DNA of 64,000 bases from Halocaridina rubra. Lineage: Eukaryota; Arthropoda; Malacostraca; Decapoda; Atyidae. Below are positions 1 to 10,165 of this stretch, in pieces. The notes under the pieces were generated by a model. The model did no database searches. It worked only from the letters and a program-made list of their open reading frames with translations, and was not told the origin of the DNA. Location of the stretch: contig JAXCGZ010005701.1 in assembly GCA_037179515.1 (NCBI GenBank), positions 97,501-161,500 of the forward strand, in the 5' to 3' direction. Both the position numbers and the translations under genes were made by a program. Every line of letters begins with the position of its first letter. The stretch's first letter is position 1.

Positions 1-299
1 ATGAGTGGCGAGCAATTGTGATGCAGCTCTGATGGGCATCTGGTGTTACCACGGGGCTCCATCTTACAGAGGTAGCCCTGTGGTAGTGGCAGTAGGGGAG
101 TTGGCATTTATGAAGCGACACATGGTTGTGGAAGAGCCAGGAGGATGGGTTGTGGCACTCCAGCAGTGCCATCTGAACGGTCGCTAGCTCCCTTGTCATT
201 GCCCATAGAGCAAAGTAAGCCCCTTATTGTTTCTTTTTTGATGTCGGCTACCCCCCAATTGGGGGAGACAGCCAATAGATAGATAGATTACCACAATAT
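1..299. other. Unassigned start of window with a retroposon-like 3' end
   Basis: I see no convincing gene here. A 60-residue open frame at 5-187 has no recognisable domain and is probably chance. From about 243 the sequence reads GTCGGCTACCCCCC, then AATT, then GGGGG, a short palindrome, and ends in a small ATAG tandem run near 274-288. A GC hairpin followed by a short tandem run is how many LINE and SINE 3' ends finish, so this may be the tail of a retroposon that enters from the left. That is inference from the layout alone. Confidence 0.3.
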
Positions 300-739
300 C
301 TGGAGATGTGTAAAAGGACTCATTCAGATGTTGATAAGATCAGGAGTCGATTGGAAGAAAGTTTTGCACAGGATATGTTTAATCAGATGTATTTGCTAAT
401 GACAGAAGGATTATTAGCTGGGTTATCTGGGTGGACGGGAGCAGGTTTGGAGAGAGGGTAAAGCTAGGATTTGCGACTGGATTCATGGATCAAATATCAA
501 TGTCATTACAGCGTATAAAAGAATATGGAGACAGTTGGTAGGGACGATATTTTATTTTGAGATAGCCTTGAGAACAGGATGAGATAAAAAGGGAGTGGTG
601 AGCTAGTAAAGGATTGACTGCAGTGAAAAATTGGCAGACCTTGTGACATCAGTGTGATATGCTGAGTGGCAGAAAGGAAGAGACATATGGGTTCAGGGGC
701 CGATGTTTAGTTCCAAACATGGCAAGGGAGTGTAAGGAG

Positions 740-1339
740 CCAAAACCAGATGTCTCCTCCTACTAATGTAGAAAACTGGGATGTATAGCTTATCATTGTA
801 ATCAGGGAAGCGACCTAGGGGGCTGTTGCACCAGAGGCTTCCTCTTTGGTTCATTAAAGGCACCTCCAAGTATTATGCCAGTTGTGGATATTTTGGTAAG
901 TGGAGGAATGGCAAGAGCATTAGTAGCTTCCGGCTGTTCAACCACTGTAATAGTCAACCGGTTAGCTGGAAAGTTTTATGAGGGAAAAGAAAGGAGTTTG
1001 GTAACTGTTCATGGAACAGAAATTGGTTGTGAGGATACCCGAGAAGTGGAGTTGGTAGTACAGGGCATCCAATTACGAGTTAGAGCCCTTGATTTTAACT
1101 CAGTTATTGATGGCATTGAAGCAGTGCTTGGGATGGATATGATCAGTCGGTTTGGCAAAGTGACATTTATGAATGAAAGAGCGAAGTCTGGAGAGGTTGA
1201 AGTCTGCTCAAGCACTGAGAGAGAGGAGGCTCACTGCAAGGTGGCGGTGTATCTCCACCTGCGGGCCAAAATGGGAAGGTCCGGTCACCCTCAAGGGAGA
1301 ATATCAGCAAAAAAAAAAAAAAAAAAAAGTGGCAGTTGA
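740..1339 (+). pseudogene. G1 gag zinc knuckle and aspartic protease remnant
   Basis: Retroelement gag knuckles bind nucleic acid and the pepsin-like protease cuts the polyprotein. At 764-801 a translated CRKLGCIAYHC matches the second half of a CX2CX4HX4C knuckle, but the histidine is now cysteine and the first cysteine is lost. The open frame 875-1339 has a retropepsin shape: the active-site loop reads ALVASGCSTTVI, where the family has D-T/S-G, so the catalytic Asp is Ala. It ends the fold with VLGMDMISRFGKV, the usual hydrophobic-LG-D segment. A run of about 18 A's at 1308-1328 then breaks the frame. The product cannot be an active protease. Confidence 0.7.
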
Positions 1340-1544
1340 AAAATCTAGAAGAATTGGCAAAGCAATTGAGACTCTTAAAATAAAGTTCACCCAGGTGGAA
1401 GAGGACAGCATTGATAAGTGGGACTGCAGGGTGAAGCAGCCTTTTCACTTTGCTTGGTCAAAAGGCTTGTTGAGTCACATAAGGGTATGGTAAAGAAAGG
1501 TATTGAGAATTGAGTTTCATCATTCAAAATTAAGGACAAGAATT

Positions 1545-1844
1545 TTGTTGTGGTATTTGATGGTAAGATGTTGGTAGTAGAGTGGTGTTTGAAAGGGGTG
1601 TTGCCATTGGTGAAAAACCGAATTGGTTGTTACGAATATGCTCTTCGAGAGGAAGTGAAAGAATATTTCAACAAAGAAGTGAAGCGGTGGATTGATGAGG
1701 GCATCTTAAAGCCTTGGGGGGAGGATGTGGAAAGAGGATTATGAGGTTAGTGGCAGTAGTTCAGCCGACAAAAAATAACGTTCAACCTGTGTTGAATTTC
1801 ATCAACTTAATGCATATGATAGGTATCATATTGGTGATGGTTTC
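1545..1844 (+). pseudogene. G1 reverse transcriptase, N-terminal fragment
   Basis: The translated frame contains LREEVKEYFNKEVKRWIDEG followed by ILKPW, the helix and 'G-I-hydrophobic-x-P' entry of Ty3/Gypsy reverse transcriptase. A one-base slip near 1740 moves to another frame that reads AVVQPTKNNVQPVLNF, then QLNAYDRYHIGDGF, corresponding to the fingers region (family pattern P-K-K-x-G-x-x-R-x-x-x-D-F/Y-R-x-L-N). It stops at the edge of the G2 LTR. The same frame carries on after G2 (see 6764-6905), so the coding sequence was intact here when G2 landed. Confidence 0.72.
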
Positions 1845-1847
1845 TAT

Positions 1848-2100
1848 TGGGTCCTAAGTCTATTAATTTTATGCTAGGGTAAAATAAGATATAGAACCAA
1901 ACTGGGGCTTCATTCTTGAAGGTGGTATAAACAAAACAAGCCACTCATCTGCGCATCAACAATAAACGAATCAAGTATAGTACAAGAATATCAAAACAAG
2001 AGAATTAAACTCTGTTTAATGAGAAATAAATGCAAATAAGAAAAAAAATCAGAATAGATGATAAGAAATTATAATAAATAATTATACCTCAACTCTCACA
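1848..2100 (-). repeat. G2 3' LTR (left copy)
   Basis: About 253 bases matching 6520-6758 from TGGGTCCTAAGTCTATT through to ACCTCAA..CTCACA, with scattered substitutions and small indels. It begins TG and ends CA on this strand. More divergence between the two LTRs than in G4 or G5 makes G2 relatively old. Confidence 0.85.
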
Positions 2101-2146
2101 TTTCCTTTTCCAATAGAAAAAAAATAAACTTCTATTTTCAAAATAT

Positions 2147-2995
2147 TCAAGTGGTTCTAATTATAATACTAGTTAACTTTGCATGTATACCTACTTTATA
2201 ATCTAACCGCTCTGGCGGTTTTATAGGTCTATCAGACCTACGAAAGGGTACTGGTTCTGGCACTGTCATGGGAGCATGCATGGAGTTATCAGGACTCTCA
2301 ACTATGCTATAAGGATTTATAACATTGCTCTTTGGTTCAATAATCACATCAGAATTTGATGTAAGATTAGTTGGAATAGAAGGCAAAATTGACTTACAAG
2401 TATCACCATAATTCTGATTATTACTGGGAAAAATGCATTCTTCTACACTAGGAGTAAATATAGGCATAAGTTGGTCTGAATATCTTTTCCAAACTATATT
2501 GCCAAAATTTTAAAGTTGTATTTTATGGTTACGAACACCAAGTACTTCTAAGATTCTACCTTCTTATCAAGCCTTACCTTGACCATAATTTTTAACAAAA
2601 ACTGCATCATCTACATTATATTCTGATTTTTCAAATTTACATTCTTTCTGCAGTGCCTTCTCCCTTTTTTCTTGAGGTTTAATTTTTTCTACAGTTCCCC
2701 GAAAGTTGTGGTTAATCATCATATCAGCTGGGGCCTTCCCAGTGGAGGAATGTACAGCTCTTCTATGATTATACAAAAACCTACAGAGTCTGGTATTAAT
2801 ATCCCCATCAGTAAATTGACTAAGACCCTCTTTGAAAGTTTTTACTGCCCTTTCAGCTAAGCCATTAAAAGAAGGCTTATAAGGAGCAGGTGTAATGTGT
2901 TTTATGCCATTCTTCCTCAAGAAAAACTCCATTTCCTCAGTCACAAAATAAGGGGCATTGCATAAACGGTTATTTCTGGCAATCCAAAATTGCAA
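2147..2995 (-). pseudogene. G2 integrase core and C-terminal tail
   Basis: The integrase core reads NAPYFVTEEMEFFLRKNGIK, then HITPAPYKPSFNGLAERAVK, the central-Asp to Glu half of the DDE core. The Glu (GLAERAV) is present, but the Asp normally just before NAP/NGP is replaced (RLCNAP), so catalysis is lost. A frameshift near 2567 separates the core from an acidic tail (2147-2467) ending with a basic RRSDRPIKPPERLDYKV, the usual end of Mag-like polyproteins. Integrase zinc-finger sequence between 2995 and 3700 is only partly readable because of stops. Confidence 0.75.
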
Positions 2996-3716
2996 AAACT
3001 CTTCCTTAACCTAGCAATAGTTACTGCTCATGAGGTAGATTTACTAACATGAACATCCAAAAAATTTTGTGGGAATCTACAATTATAAAAAAAATAAGTC
3101 ACCAATTGGACCAGCGTGGTCTATATGTAACCTACGCCAAGGTTTCCCAGTTTCTGGCCTGGATACTATGCTGACTGTGGATTCTGGAAATTTTTAAAAT
3201 AAAGTTCACAAGATTTAGTTATTTCTGAAATGTCCTGGTCCAATTTGGGCCACCAAATCCAATTACATGCTTATGCTCTCATTGCATTGATTCCGTTATG
3301 ACCTACATGCAGCTGTTCTAGTTCTGCACTGCACATATCAGCAAATATAATTACACGGCTCCGATACAAAAGAACACAATCATAAATGCTTAAATTTGAC
3401 TTGACAACAGAGTAATCAGACAATATTGGGTCTTAATCCAACACAATTTCACATATTGAAAAACCTTTCTTAAAACTGGGGCACTTCTGGTCAAAACCTT
3501 GACATTTTCAAAGAAATGTCTTCATTACTCAAAAGCTTCTATAGCAGGAGCATATTAATTAGGGGTACTAGAATCCAAACTAGAATCCAGTACTGACAAC
3601 CGACTGAGTGCATCCGCGACAATATTATCTTTTCCTGCTTTAAAATTTAAGTCATAATTGCACTGTGACAAAAGCAAAGCCCATCGCTGCACTCTAGCAT
3701 TTGCATTTACAGGAAT

Positions 3717-4232
3717 CTATTTGGTTCCACCAAACAATCCAAGCAATGGTTTGTGATCACTTCTAAGAATAAATCTACAACCCAATAAAAAATATTTAAA
3801 TTTGCTTACAGCATAGACCAAAGCCAGAGCTTCCTTGTCTAACTGGGAGTAATTTAATTCTGCAGATGATAACTTTTTACTAGCAAAATAGACTTGATTT
3901 TCGATATCATGCATTTCCTGCATCAAAATGCAGCCAACGCCCACTGGAGATGGATCTACTTCTACAATTACTGGATGATTTCCATCAAAATTAGCAAGAA
4001 ATTCAAACTTGGATAACTCTGCTTTGACATTACTGAAAACATTAGCTTCTACAGATGACCATTTAAATTTGGCATCTTTCTTCAACAAATCATATAAGGG
4101 AGACAAAGTACTAGAAAAATTCTTTACAAATCTGCTATAATAGCTAACCATACCCAAAAGGGATTGTACATCACTGACAGACTTTGGAGGGAGTGCTTCC
4201 AAAATAGTTTCAAGTTTTTTGGGTGATGGCAT
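3717..4232 (-). pseudogene. G2 RNase H domain
   Basis: This 171-residue open frame starts in the reverse transcriptase connection (SDVQSLLGMVSYYSRFVKNF) and enters RNase H. VEVDPSPVGVGCIL has the first metal-binding Asp. YFASKKLSSAELNYSQLDKE carries the Glu, and RSDHKPLLGLF the next Asp. RNase H removes the RNA strand during reverse transcription. No stop interrupts the frame, so this is one of the better kept parts of G2. The final Asp of the fold would lie beyond the frame end near 3716. Confidence 0.8.
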
Positions 4233-4710
4233 AATTCCATCACCAGAAATGACATAGCCTTAGTACTCAAGAGAATCAGTATTCAAAATAGTTTTCTTTT
4301 TGTACAGAGCTACATTGTGCTTTTGGAATTTCCTTAAAGCTCTGTCTAGTCTTTCATCATGCTCTTTTTGTTTGTCCTCCAACAAGAATATCATCTAAAA
4401 AGGCTACAACTCCATCAATATGCAACAAAATCTGAGAAATAAATCTTTGAAAGATAGCTGGTAATGATGCCAAACCAATAGAAATTCTTTTTTTATTTAA
4501 AAAGACCTTTATAAGTATTTGTTACAAGAAGCTTTTGGCTTTCATCATCAACTGGTAATTGCAAGTATGCATTTTCAAGATCAATTTTAGATAATAGTTT
4601 ACTCTTACCAACTACTGATAGAATCTCATCTACCCTTGGAAGTGGATGTTTATCACAAACAATGTTTTGATTCAACTCTTTAAGATCTCCACAGATCCTC
4701 ATAGATTTCT
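4233..4710 (-). pseudogene. G2 reverse transcriptase palm, frameshifted
   Basis: Residues RICGDLKELNQN, HPLPRVDEIL and SKIDLENAYLQLP (4493-4702) match the RT finger and first palm motif, the catalytic Asp being in KIDLENAY. After a frameshift near 4490 a second frame reads VVAFLDDILVGG (about 4385-4420), so the FLDD catalytic pair is still encoded. The upstream 4710-4752 stretch joins to the protease frame with a further slip. Reading is interrupted but all the core motifs are visible. Confidence 0.72.
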
Positions 4711-4751
4711 AATCTGCTTTTAATACTGTAACAATGGAAGCTGCCCGATCA

Positions 4752-5312
4752 CTAAAACTTATTGAATATAATGACATCAGAAAGCAATTTATCTAATGTA
4801 TCTTTTACTAATTTCTTATAATGACATGGCATTGTTCTAGCCTCCTGAAATTTTGGCACTGCATTACCTTTAAGATTAACCTTAGCTACTATGCTCGTAA
4901 TTGGCAATTTTGAATCAACTGAAAATTTATCTAGCTGAGCTCTAGCATCCATTACACTGTTTATTAGTTTATTTTCACAATCAACAACACCCGTCAAAGC
5001 AATTCCAATCTTAGACATTAAATCCCTACCACACAAGTTTGGGTTATAATTGACAACAACATAAAATCCATGTCTTATACTGAAATCATTATAAGCAGCA
5101 TTCACGTAATCTTTACCCATGACATTGATATTACTGTTTCCATAAGCTTTTAGTTTTTTATTACAATTCTGCATAGGTAAAGCTAAGCATTGAACCCAAT
5201 TGCAATCTAAGGTAGAAACTCCAGCACCACTATCAACTTCATATGGAATTTCTTTACCATATAAGTGTAAATTAATCTTGGTTATTACAGTAGGGTTATT
5301 TTCTACACTCAA
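4752..5312 (-). pseudogene. G2 aspartic protease
   Basis: The 186-residue frame holds YEVDSGAGVSTLD, a retropepsin active site of the DSGAG type shared with G4. NLCGRDLMSKIGI is the later LGRD-like strand. The C-terminal third (IVAKVNLKGNAVPKF and ARTMPCHYKKLVKDTLDKLL) is the linker into reverse transcriptase, with the P-R-x-x-P-hydrophobic element replaced. The catalytic Asp is intact. It probably belonged to one long pol frame; the stop at its end is a later lesion. Confidence 0.78.
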
Positions 5313-5529
5313 TATCCTGTTTTCTTTCCCTACTGGAGCAGATTCATTTAAACTTAATAACTGATTACAATCACTATCTTCCTCAAGTAGGGTTTAAAAA
5401 AAAAAAAACTGCATTTGCTTTTTTCTTACCCTTTCTGTTTTTTTCTGACAAAGTGGTATGGCTGGTCTTTTCTGTGACCATACTTTTGGTTCTCGGAACT
5501 CTGAGAAAACTTAGAACCCTTGGAAACTT

Positions 5530-6455
5530 CCTTATTAAAACGACAAGCTTTCTTCAAGTGTCCTTTTTAGTTACACACTGAACAAGAAAGATGATAAAAA
5601 CGACAATCTTCACTACAGTGAGAGTAACCACAATGTCGGCATTTGCCTCTTTTCTACCATTAGGGGTAGAAGTAGGTCTAGGCCTATTTGAATTAATATT
5701 GAACGCATTCACTTTAGTAGGAAGTTTTTCACCACAAACAGCTTTATCAAAATTTAATATTCTGTCCAATGTGGCAGAAGAAGTCATAGTTTGCAAGTTT
5801 AGATTTTTCACAGCTAAATTAGGAAAATATACTTCTAATTCAATAGCCATAAACAAATGATCGCAAACCCTAGCATCAAACTGATTGCCAAAATTACAGT
5901 CTTTGGCAAGTGCTTTGAGATCAGCATAAAGATTACGCAGATTTTCACCAGGTTTCTTTTTTCTTTGCTGAAATTGTATTAAGCTTCTGTGATAAGAAGG
6001 CTTGACAATAAAATGACCTTCCAAAATCACTACTAAATCAGAAAAATTCTTAAGATGAGGCATATCTGGGGCACACATACTAACTAGAGTGCTATATACT
6101 TAACTTCCTAGTGAAACAAGCAAGCAAATTTTCTTTTCAGCACTGTCAGTAATACCACTGTGGGCAAAATGTGCCTCAAGCATGGACATCCACATCAAAG
6201 TTCATTAGTTTTGGATTAATAGGCTCAATTTTTGCATTGGTGCTAACCATGGTTAGCCTAGCCTAGTTAAGAGATGAAGTATTTTTCAAAAACAACAAAA
6301 GCCAATCTTCATTACCTCAATCCACGTAGGCTTACTAGACTGACAGGAGCAATAGGCAGCATAAGATAGCCTATCAAAAACTTGCCGGTTCCAACCTACT
6401 AGTAGCCTAGCATAGGCTTTAGAAATCCCACTTATCTCTTGAAAATCGGCTGCCA
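5530..6455 (-). pseudogene. G2 gag polyprotein
   Basis: An ATG at 6455 (MAADFQEISGIS) may be the original gag start, but stops fall between it and the main open frame 5554-6078. That frame contains LIQFQQRKKKPGENLRNLYA and DLKALAKDCNFGNQFDARVC, the Mag-type gag capsid region in which residues around the FxxRxQ..GE motif are conserved. Near the end, in shifted frames, come two zinc knuckles: CRHCGYSHCSEDC and a CSVC..KGHLKKAC knuckle (about 5540-5640). Gag packages the RNA into particles in the cytoplasm. Confidence 0.72.
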
Positions 6456-6519
6456 TAATGGGTCAAAAACTAAGTCAAAGTGTTGAGATTCAATTCAGAC
6501 AGCTTGTCGCCAAAAATCT

Positions 6520-6758
6520 TGGGTCCTAAGTCTATTGACTTTACGCTTGGGTAAAATAATTGGGGCTTTATTCTTAAAGCTGGTATAAACAACACAAGCC
6601 ACTCATCCGGGCATCAACAACAGACGAATCAAGTATAAGTACAAGAATATCAAAACAAGAGAATTAAGCTCTATTGAATAGTAAATAAATACAAATAAGA
6701 AAGCAATCAGAATAAATAATAAGAAACAATAATAAATAATTATACCTCAAGTCTCACA
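6520..6758 (-). repeat. G2 5' LTR (right copy)
   Basis: This direct repeat of 1848-2100 is about 239 bases long. On the minus strand it starts TGTGAGACTTGAGG and ends GGACCCA, followed by the primer-binding region and gag. The right flank returns at once to G1 coding sequence. Confidence 0.85.
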
Positions 6759-6763
6759 GTTTC

Positions 6764-6905
6764 ACTGATGTATGTCCAAAACACTAGAGGCATGAATGCA
6801 GAAAGTGTTATTGTAAACACCTGCAGAGGCAGCATTTTGGTATAATATGCCTTCTAGGTCGGGACAAAATGAAAAATTAGCGCCTCAAAAAGCAGTATTT
6901 CAGTG
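6764..6905 (+). pseudogene. G1 reverse transcriptase, continuation after G2
   Basis: Directly after the right G2 LTR and one GTTTC, the plus strand resumes G1 with TDVCPKH followed by a stop, in register with the GDGF end of the left fragment. It decays within about 130 bases and runs into the 3' end of L1. The match is short, but the frame and order fit. Confidence 0.5.
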
Positions 6906-9231
6906 TGAGTGATTACCTAATTGTGATTACCTAATTGTGTTTACGGGAAAGAGCCCAAAGCTCGTATCTTTCCGTCTCCTGATCGGTTCCATTTTATACT
7001 TAGTGATACTTATCATACCTGTCCTTAAAACTATGGATTGAGATAGCATTAACTACCTCCTCGCTTAGCCAATTCCAATTATCAACTACTCTTACACTGA
7101 AAAAGTATTTCCTTACATCATGCAAAGAAGTTTTCTTATGAAGCTTCAAACTATGACCTCTAGTTCTAGAGCCAACCATATCAAAATATCGATCCCTATC
7201 CACTCTATCATAACCATGAAGGAATTTAAAGACTGTCACCATATCCCCCCTCACTCTTCTAGCTTCGAGTGATGGTAAGTCAAATTCCCTCAGCCTCTCA
7301 TCATAACTGAGATTGCGTATTTCTGGCACCAGTTTCGTGGCATGTCTTTGAACTTTTTCAAGCTTAGCTATGTGCTTTTTCAAGTGCGGATTCCAAAAGG
7401 GGGCTGCATATTCGAGTTTTGGCCTCACATAGGTTACATAAATATTTCTGAACATTTCCTTGTCCATGTGCCTGAAGGCTACCCTTACATTTGATAAGAA
7501 TGCATATGCTGCCCTTACTATGCCATTTATATGTATTTCTGGAGACAAATCTGCCAGTATGTTTACTCCTAGATCTCTCTCATTTTCTGTCTCTTGAAGT
7601 TGTACTCCAGCCACCGAGTAGTCAAGCTTGGGTCTTCTTGCACTTGTACCCATTCTCATTACCTTACATTTTGAAGTATTGAATTTCATTAGCCACTTTT
7701 CTGACCACTCATGCAGATTATTTAGATCCTCCTGAAGTTCTCTACCATTGTTCTCGTTTTTTACTTTCTTCACAATCTTTGCATCATCTGCAAACATATT
7801 CATGAATGAATTTACAGACTCTGGTAGGTCATTTACATATACAAGGAACAAAAGTGGCCCTAAAACTGAACCCTGTGGAACTCCACTACTAACTCTTCTC
7901 CATTCAGACACTGAGTGTCTTACTCTAACCCTCTGTTCCTTTCCTTCTAAATAAGTTTTTATCCATTCCAAAACATTTCCACCTATTCTAGCCATTGATT
8001 GCAGCTTCCTAATAAGTCTCCCACGAGGAACAGTGTCAAACGCTTTCTGGAAGTCTAGGAATATGCAATCTGCCCAGCCCTCTCTTTCCTGTAAGATTTG
8101 GCTTACCTCATCATAAAATTCTAATAAGTTTGTTACTGTTGATCTACCTTCTCTGAAGCCGTGTTGCCTCACTGACAAAAAGTTGAAGGATTCCAAGTGA
8201 AGAGAGATATGTTTCCTTAGTAGTTTCTCCATAACTTTGCAAACTATGCTGGTCAAGGAAACTGGTCTATTGTTCAGAGCCGTATCCCTCCTTCCCTTTT
8301 TGAAGATAGGTATCACATTTGCTTGTTTCCAGCATCTTGGAATCTCCCCCGACGCCAGTGACTCCTTAAATATGATACTTAGTGCCACTGATATTGTGTT
8401 TGCGCATTTTTTAAGCACATGAGGGGATATGTCATCAGGACCTGTAGCTTTATGAACATCTAAATCCATCAGCGCTTTGCATACCTCTGTGGCTGTAAGG
8501 TTGATGTTCTCTAATACCGGCCCTTGAGCTTCTATCACTGCAATCTGAGGGGGTGGGGTATTTTCTACTGTAAATACTGACTGAAACTCCTTGTTCAATT
8601 CTTTGCAGATCTCTTCATCCGTCTCAGTGATGCTTCCATCCGCTCTCTTTAGCCTTAAAACCTGTTCTTTTACCTTCAGTTTTCCTCTGATAAAGCTGTG
8701 GAAAAGCTTGGGATTTTCTTTAGCCTTCCTGGTGATGTCCCTCTCATAGTCTCTCTCTGCCTCTCTCCTTTTACTTAGGTAGTCATTTCTTGCTCTTTTG
8801 TAGGTTTGCCAGGCATTTATGTTTTTTCTCCTCCTATACCTTTTCCAGCATTTGTCTCTCCACTCCTTAGCTCTTTTACACCCATTATCGAACCATTTCT
8901 CTCTGGCATGAATTACACCTACTTTGGTGACAGGTATGCAGCAATCTACTATCTTCCCATATTTCTCACAAAAGATGTCATACATTTCTTGTACAGATTT
9001 GTTGTAAAATAAGGTTCTCCAGTCAATAACTGCAAAAAGCTCATTCATTTTGATGTAATCTCCTTTCCGATAGTCCCTCCTCATGTCCTCAGTGCCTCTA
9101 CTCTCAGGAAGAATATCTTCAATGATATACTCCATCAACAACACAAAGTGGTCACTCTTTCCAATTGGTGGTTCATACTCAATTTTTTCAATATCCAACA
9201 CATTATCTGTGAACACTAGATCAAGTAGTGT
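6905..9231 (-). mobile_element. L1: 5'-truncated jockey/CR1-type LINE
   Basis: On the minus strand the element runs from inside its endonuclease (about 9231) to a 3' end near 6905. The 3' untranslated part (6920-7000) matches that of L2 (16921-16998). The last bases are a tandem repeat of AATTAGGTAATCAC (at least two copies, 6905-6938) rather than a long poly(A), as in CR1/L2-type LINEs. The 5' edge cuts G1 coding sequence. I found no clear target duplication. The open frame is undamaged, suggesting a recent insertion. Confidence 0.85.
7000..9231 (-). CDS. L1 ORF2: endonuclease end, reverse transcriptase, C-terminal domain
   Basis: An undisrupted frame of about 740 residues; the displayed beginning is a truncation point, not a start codon. 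Counting from MFTDN/VFTDN at 9216, residues 1-23 are the last APE endonuclease strand ending in PIGKSDH, which has the catalytic His. Residues 240-480 are reverse transcriptase: KATGPDDIS, IPIFKKG, QHGFREGRST, LDFQKAFDTV (first Asp about 389), GVPQGSVLGPLLF and FADDA (475-478, the catalytic pair). Residues 600-738 form the usual LINE C-terminus (RHATKLVPEIRNLSYDERL, RRVRGDMVTVFKFLHGYDR). The enzyme nicks target DNA and primes cDNA synthesis there; this copy lacks most of the endonuclease so cannot nick by itself. RLIRKLQSMARIGGNVLEW is shared almost residue for residue with L2. Confidence 0.9.
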   Translation of the reverse strand, partial: TLLDLVFTDNVLDIEKIEYEPPIGKSDHFVLLMEYIIEDILPESRGTEDMRRDYRKGDYIKMNELFAVIDWRTLFYNKSVQEMYDIFCEKYGKIVDCCIPVTKVGVIHAREKWFDNGCKRAKEWRDKCWKRYRRRKNINAWQTYKRARNDYLSKRREAERDYERDITRKAKENPKLFHSFIRGKLKVKEQVLRLKRADGSITETDEEICKELNKEFQSVFTVENTPPPQIAVIEAQGPVLENINLTATEVCKALMDLDVHKATGPDDISPHVLKKCANTISVALSIIFKESLASGEIPRCWKQANVIPIFKKGRRDTALNNRPVSLTSIVCKVMEKLLRKHISLHLESFNFLSVRQHGFREGRSTVTNLLEFYDEVSQILQEREGWADCIFLDFQKAFDTVPRGRLIRKLQSMARIGGNVLEWIKTYLEGKEQRVRVRHSVSEWRRVSSGVPQGSVLGPLLFLVYVNDLPESVNSFMNMFADDAKIVKKVKNENNGRELQEDLNNLHEWSEKWLMKFNTSKCKVMRMGTSARRPKLDYSVAGVQLQETENERDLGVNILADLSPEIHINGIVRAAYAFLSNVRVAFRHMDKEMFRNIYVTYVRPKLEYAAPFWNPHLKKHIAKLEKVQRHATKLVPEIRNLSYDERLREFDLPSLEARRVRGDMVTVFKFLHGYDRVDRDRYFDMVGSRTRGHSLKLHKKTSLHDVRKYFFSVRVVDNWNWLSEEVVNAISIHSFKDRYDKYH

Positions 9232-9239
9232 AATGGCAA

Positions 9240-9525
9240 TAGCTGATAGGAAGAAGGAGGATGGGGTTATGTCTATACAAATGGGAGACGAGGTTTAGAT
9301 AAAAACTCCTGATGGGAAGTGTCCATACCAGTGGAGAAGAGGGATTGTGACTGACATGCATATCCAGAATAATATTTCTGTAAACGGAGGCTGCGACACA
9401 TCTTGGATCTGCAGTGGGTGTTAGATAAAGAGGAAAGTGAGATCGAAGAAAACGGTGAGGTACCAATACGACGATCGCAGCAAGAGGGACGGGTGTCAGG
9501 ATGGATAAAGGATTATGTCTTTTGA
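9240..9525 (+). pseudogene. G1 polyprotein C-terminal tail
   Basis: In frames broken by one or two slips the plus strand reads DGKCPYQWRRGIVTDMH, then ISVNGG, then LDLQWVLDKEESEIEENGEV and PIRRSQ..RVSGWIKDYVF followed by a stop near 9520. A basic RRSQR..PGWIKDYV ending is the common C-terminus of Ty3/Gypsy polyproteins after integrase. The piece is in the same orientation as the G1 RT and lies just past L1, so I take it as the end of G1. Integrase and RNase H between the two are missing. Confidence 0.6.
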
Positions 9526-9994
9526 GATTTTAGTAACGAAAATTAGATTGATCTAGAAATCAAGTGGTAGTATATTGTGTAAATTAGCGTAGTACGTTTA
9601 GATATTAGCTATTGCTTGTGTTTTTTATTTCTCTAAAATTCTGTTTTGGTTTTGTATCACCGAGTTTCGAGCAGAATAAACTGTTTTATATGCTTCCAAG
9701 ATAGGGTAGTCACTATGAGTGAGATAGGGGTGGCAAGGTGATGGGAATTGGGGGAGTAGTGCTGAGAGGGTCATCCGTCAAGCATTGGCATGGGATAAAG
9801 GCAGAGACAGAGGAGTTATTTGGAAATTGTGTTGATTCCTGTCCGTCACGTTCCTGGTTTGTGTTGGTTTATCTGGTTACTCAGGTCAATTTTCTTTTTC
9901 ATAATGAACTCTTATACTTGGTGCTTTGTATCTTTTATTTTCTTGACCAGTTTGCATGGCGAGGAGTGAAATTTTTTTCTATTGTTTTTTACCA

Positions 9995-10048
<54 letters not shown>

Positions 10049-10165
10049 GCACCTTTCTATTTTTGGACAAAAAGTATTTTCTTCTAAGAGATTTCGATGT
10101 GCTTTGATATGATCTGTTAATATTTTTTCTCGAAAGTCACTATTTTTTTTTATGTTTGTATTAGG
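9526..10165. other. A/T-rich spacer after G1, possible G1 3' LTR
   Basis: No gene is visible. The stretch just after the G1 stop ends with GAGCAGAATAAACTG near 9670, which contains an AATAAA polyadenylation-like hexamer and could be the R region of a G1 LTR. I found no second copy to confirm it. A (TTA)n array lies at 9990-10047. The 124-residue open frame across 9738-10112 is mostly this array and low-complexity sequence. Confidence 0.3.
9990..10047. repeat. (TTA)n microsatellite
   Basis: About 19 uninterrupted ATT/TTA units in otherwise unassigned sequence. Confidence 0.95.

Larger units (their letters stand above)
1848..6758 (-). mobile_element. G2: Mag-like Ty3/Gypsy retrotransposon, degenerate
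   Basis: Bounded by two direct LTRs (1848-2100 and 6520-6758) that start TG and end CA. Read on the minus strand it gives gag with two zinc knuckles, protease, reverse transcriptase, RNase H, integrase and C-terminal tail. Downstream of the 5' LTR (plus 6503-6519) the minus strand reads TTTTTGGCGACAAGCT, a TGGCGAC primer site of the sort common in Mag-like elements. A purine tract GGAAAAGGAAA lies just before the 3' LTR. Several frameshifts and a lost integrase Asp mean it is dead. Copies of GTTTC at 1840-1844 and 6759-6763 look like its target duplication, with three extra bases on the left. Confidence 0.85.
300..9525 (+). mobile_element. G1: relic Ty3/Gypsy element split by two insertions
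   Basis: Four separated pieces read in the same direction and in gag-pol order: gag and zinc knuckle (300-870), protease (875-1180), reverse transcriptase start (1545-1844) and continuation (6764-6905), and the polyprotein C-terminus (9240-9525). The gaps are filled by G2 (1848-6758) and L1 (about 6905-9231). RNase H and integrase are missing, so a deletion accompanied or preceded the L1 insertion. I could not identify its LTRs; the A/T-rich stretch 9526-9700 may hold the 3' one. Stops, frameshifts and lost catalytic residues make this the oldest element in the left part. Confidence 0.7.

Noticed and set aside
5..187. 60-residue frame at the window start
   Set aside because: No recognisable motif and no neighbouring coding evidence.
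7491..9012. Plus-strand frames of 60-70 residues opposite the L1 ORF
   Set aside because: They are antisense shadows of L1, and the equivalent shadows occur opposite L2 (15968-16431).
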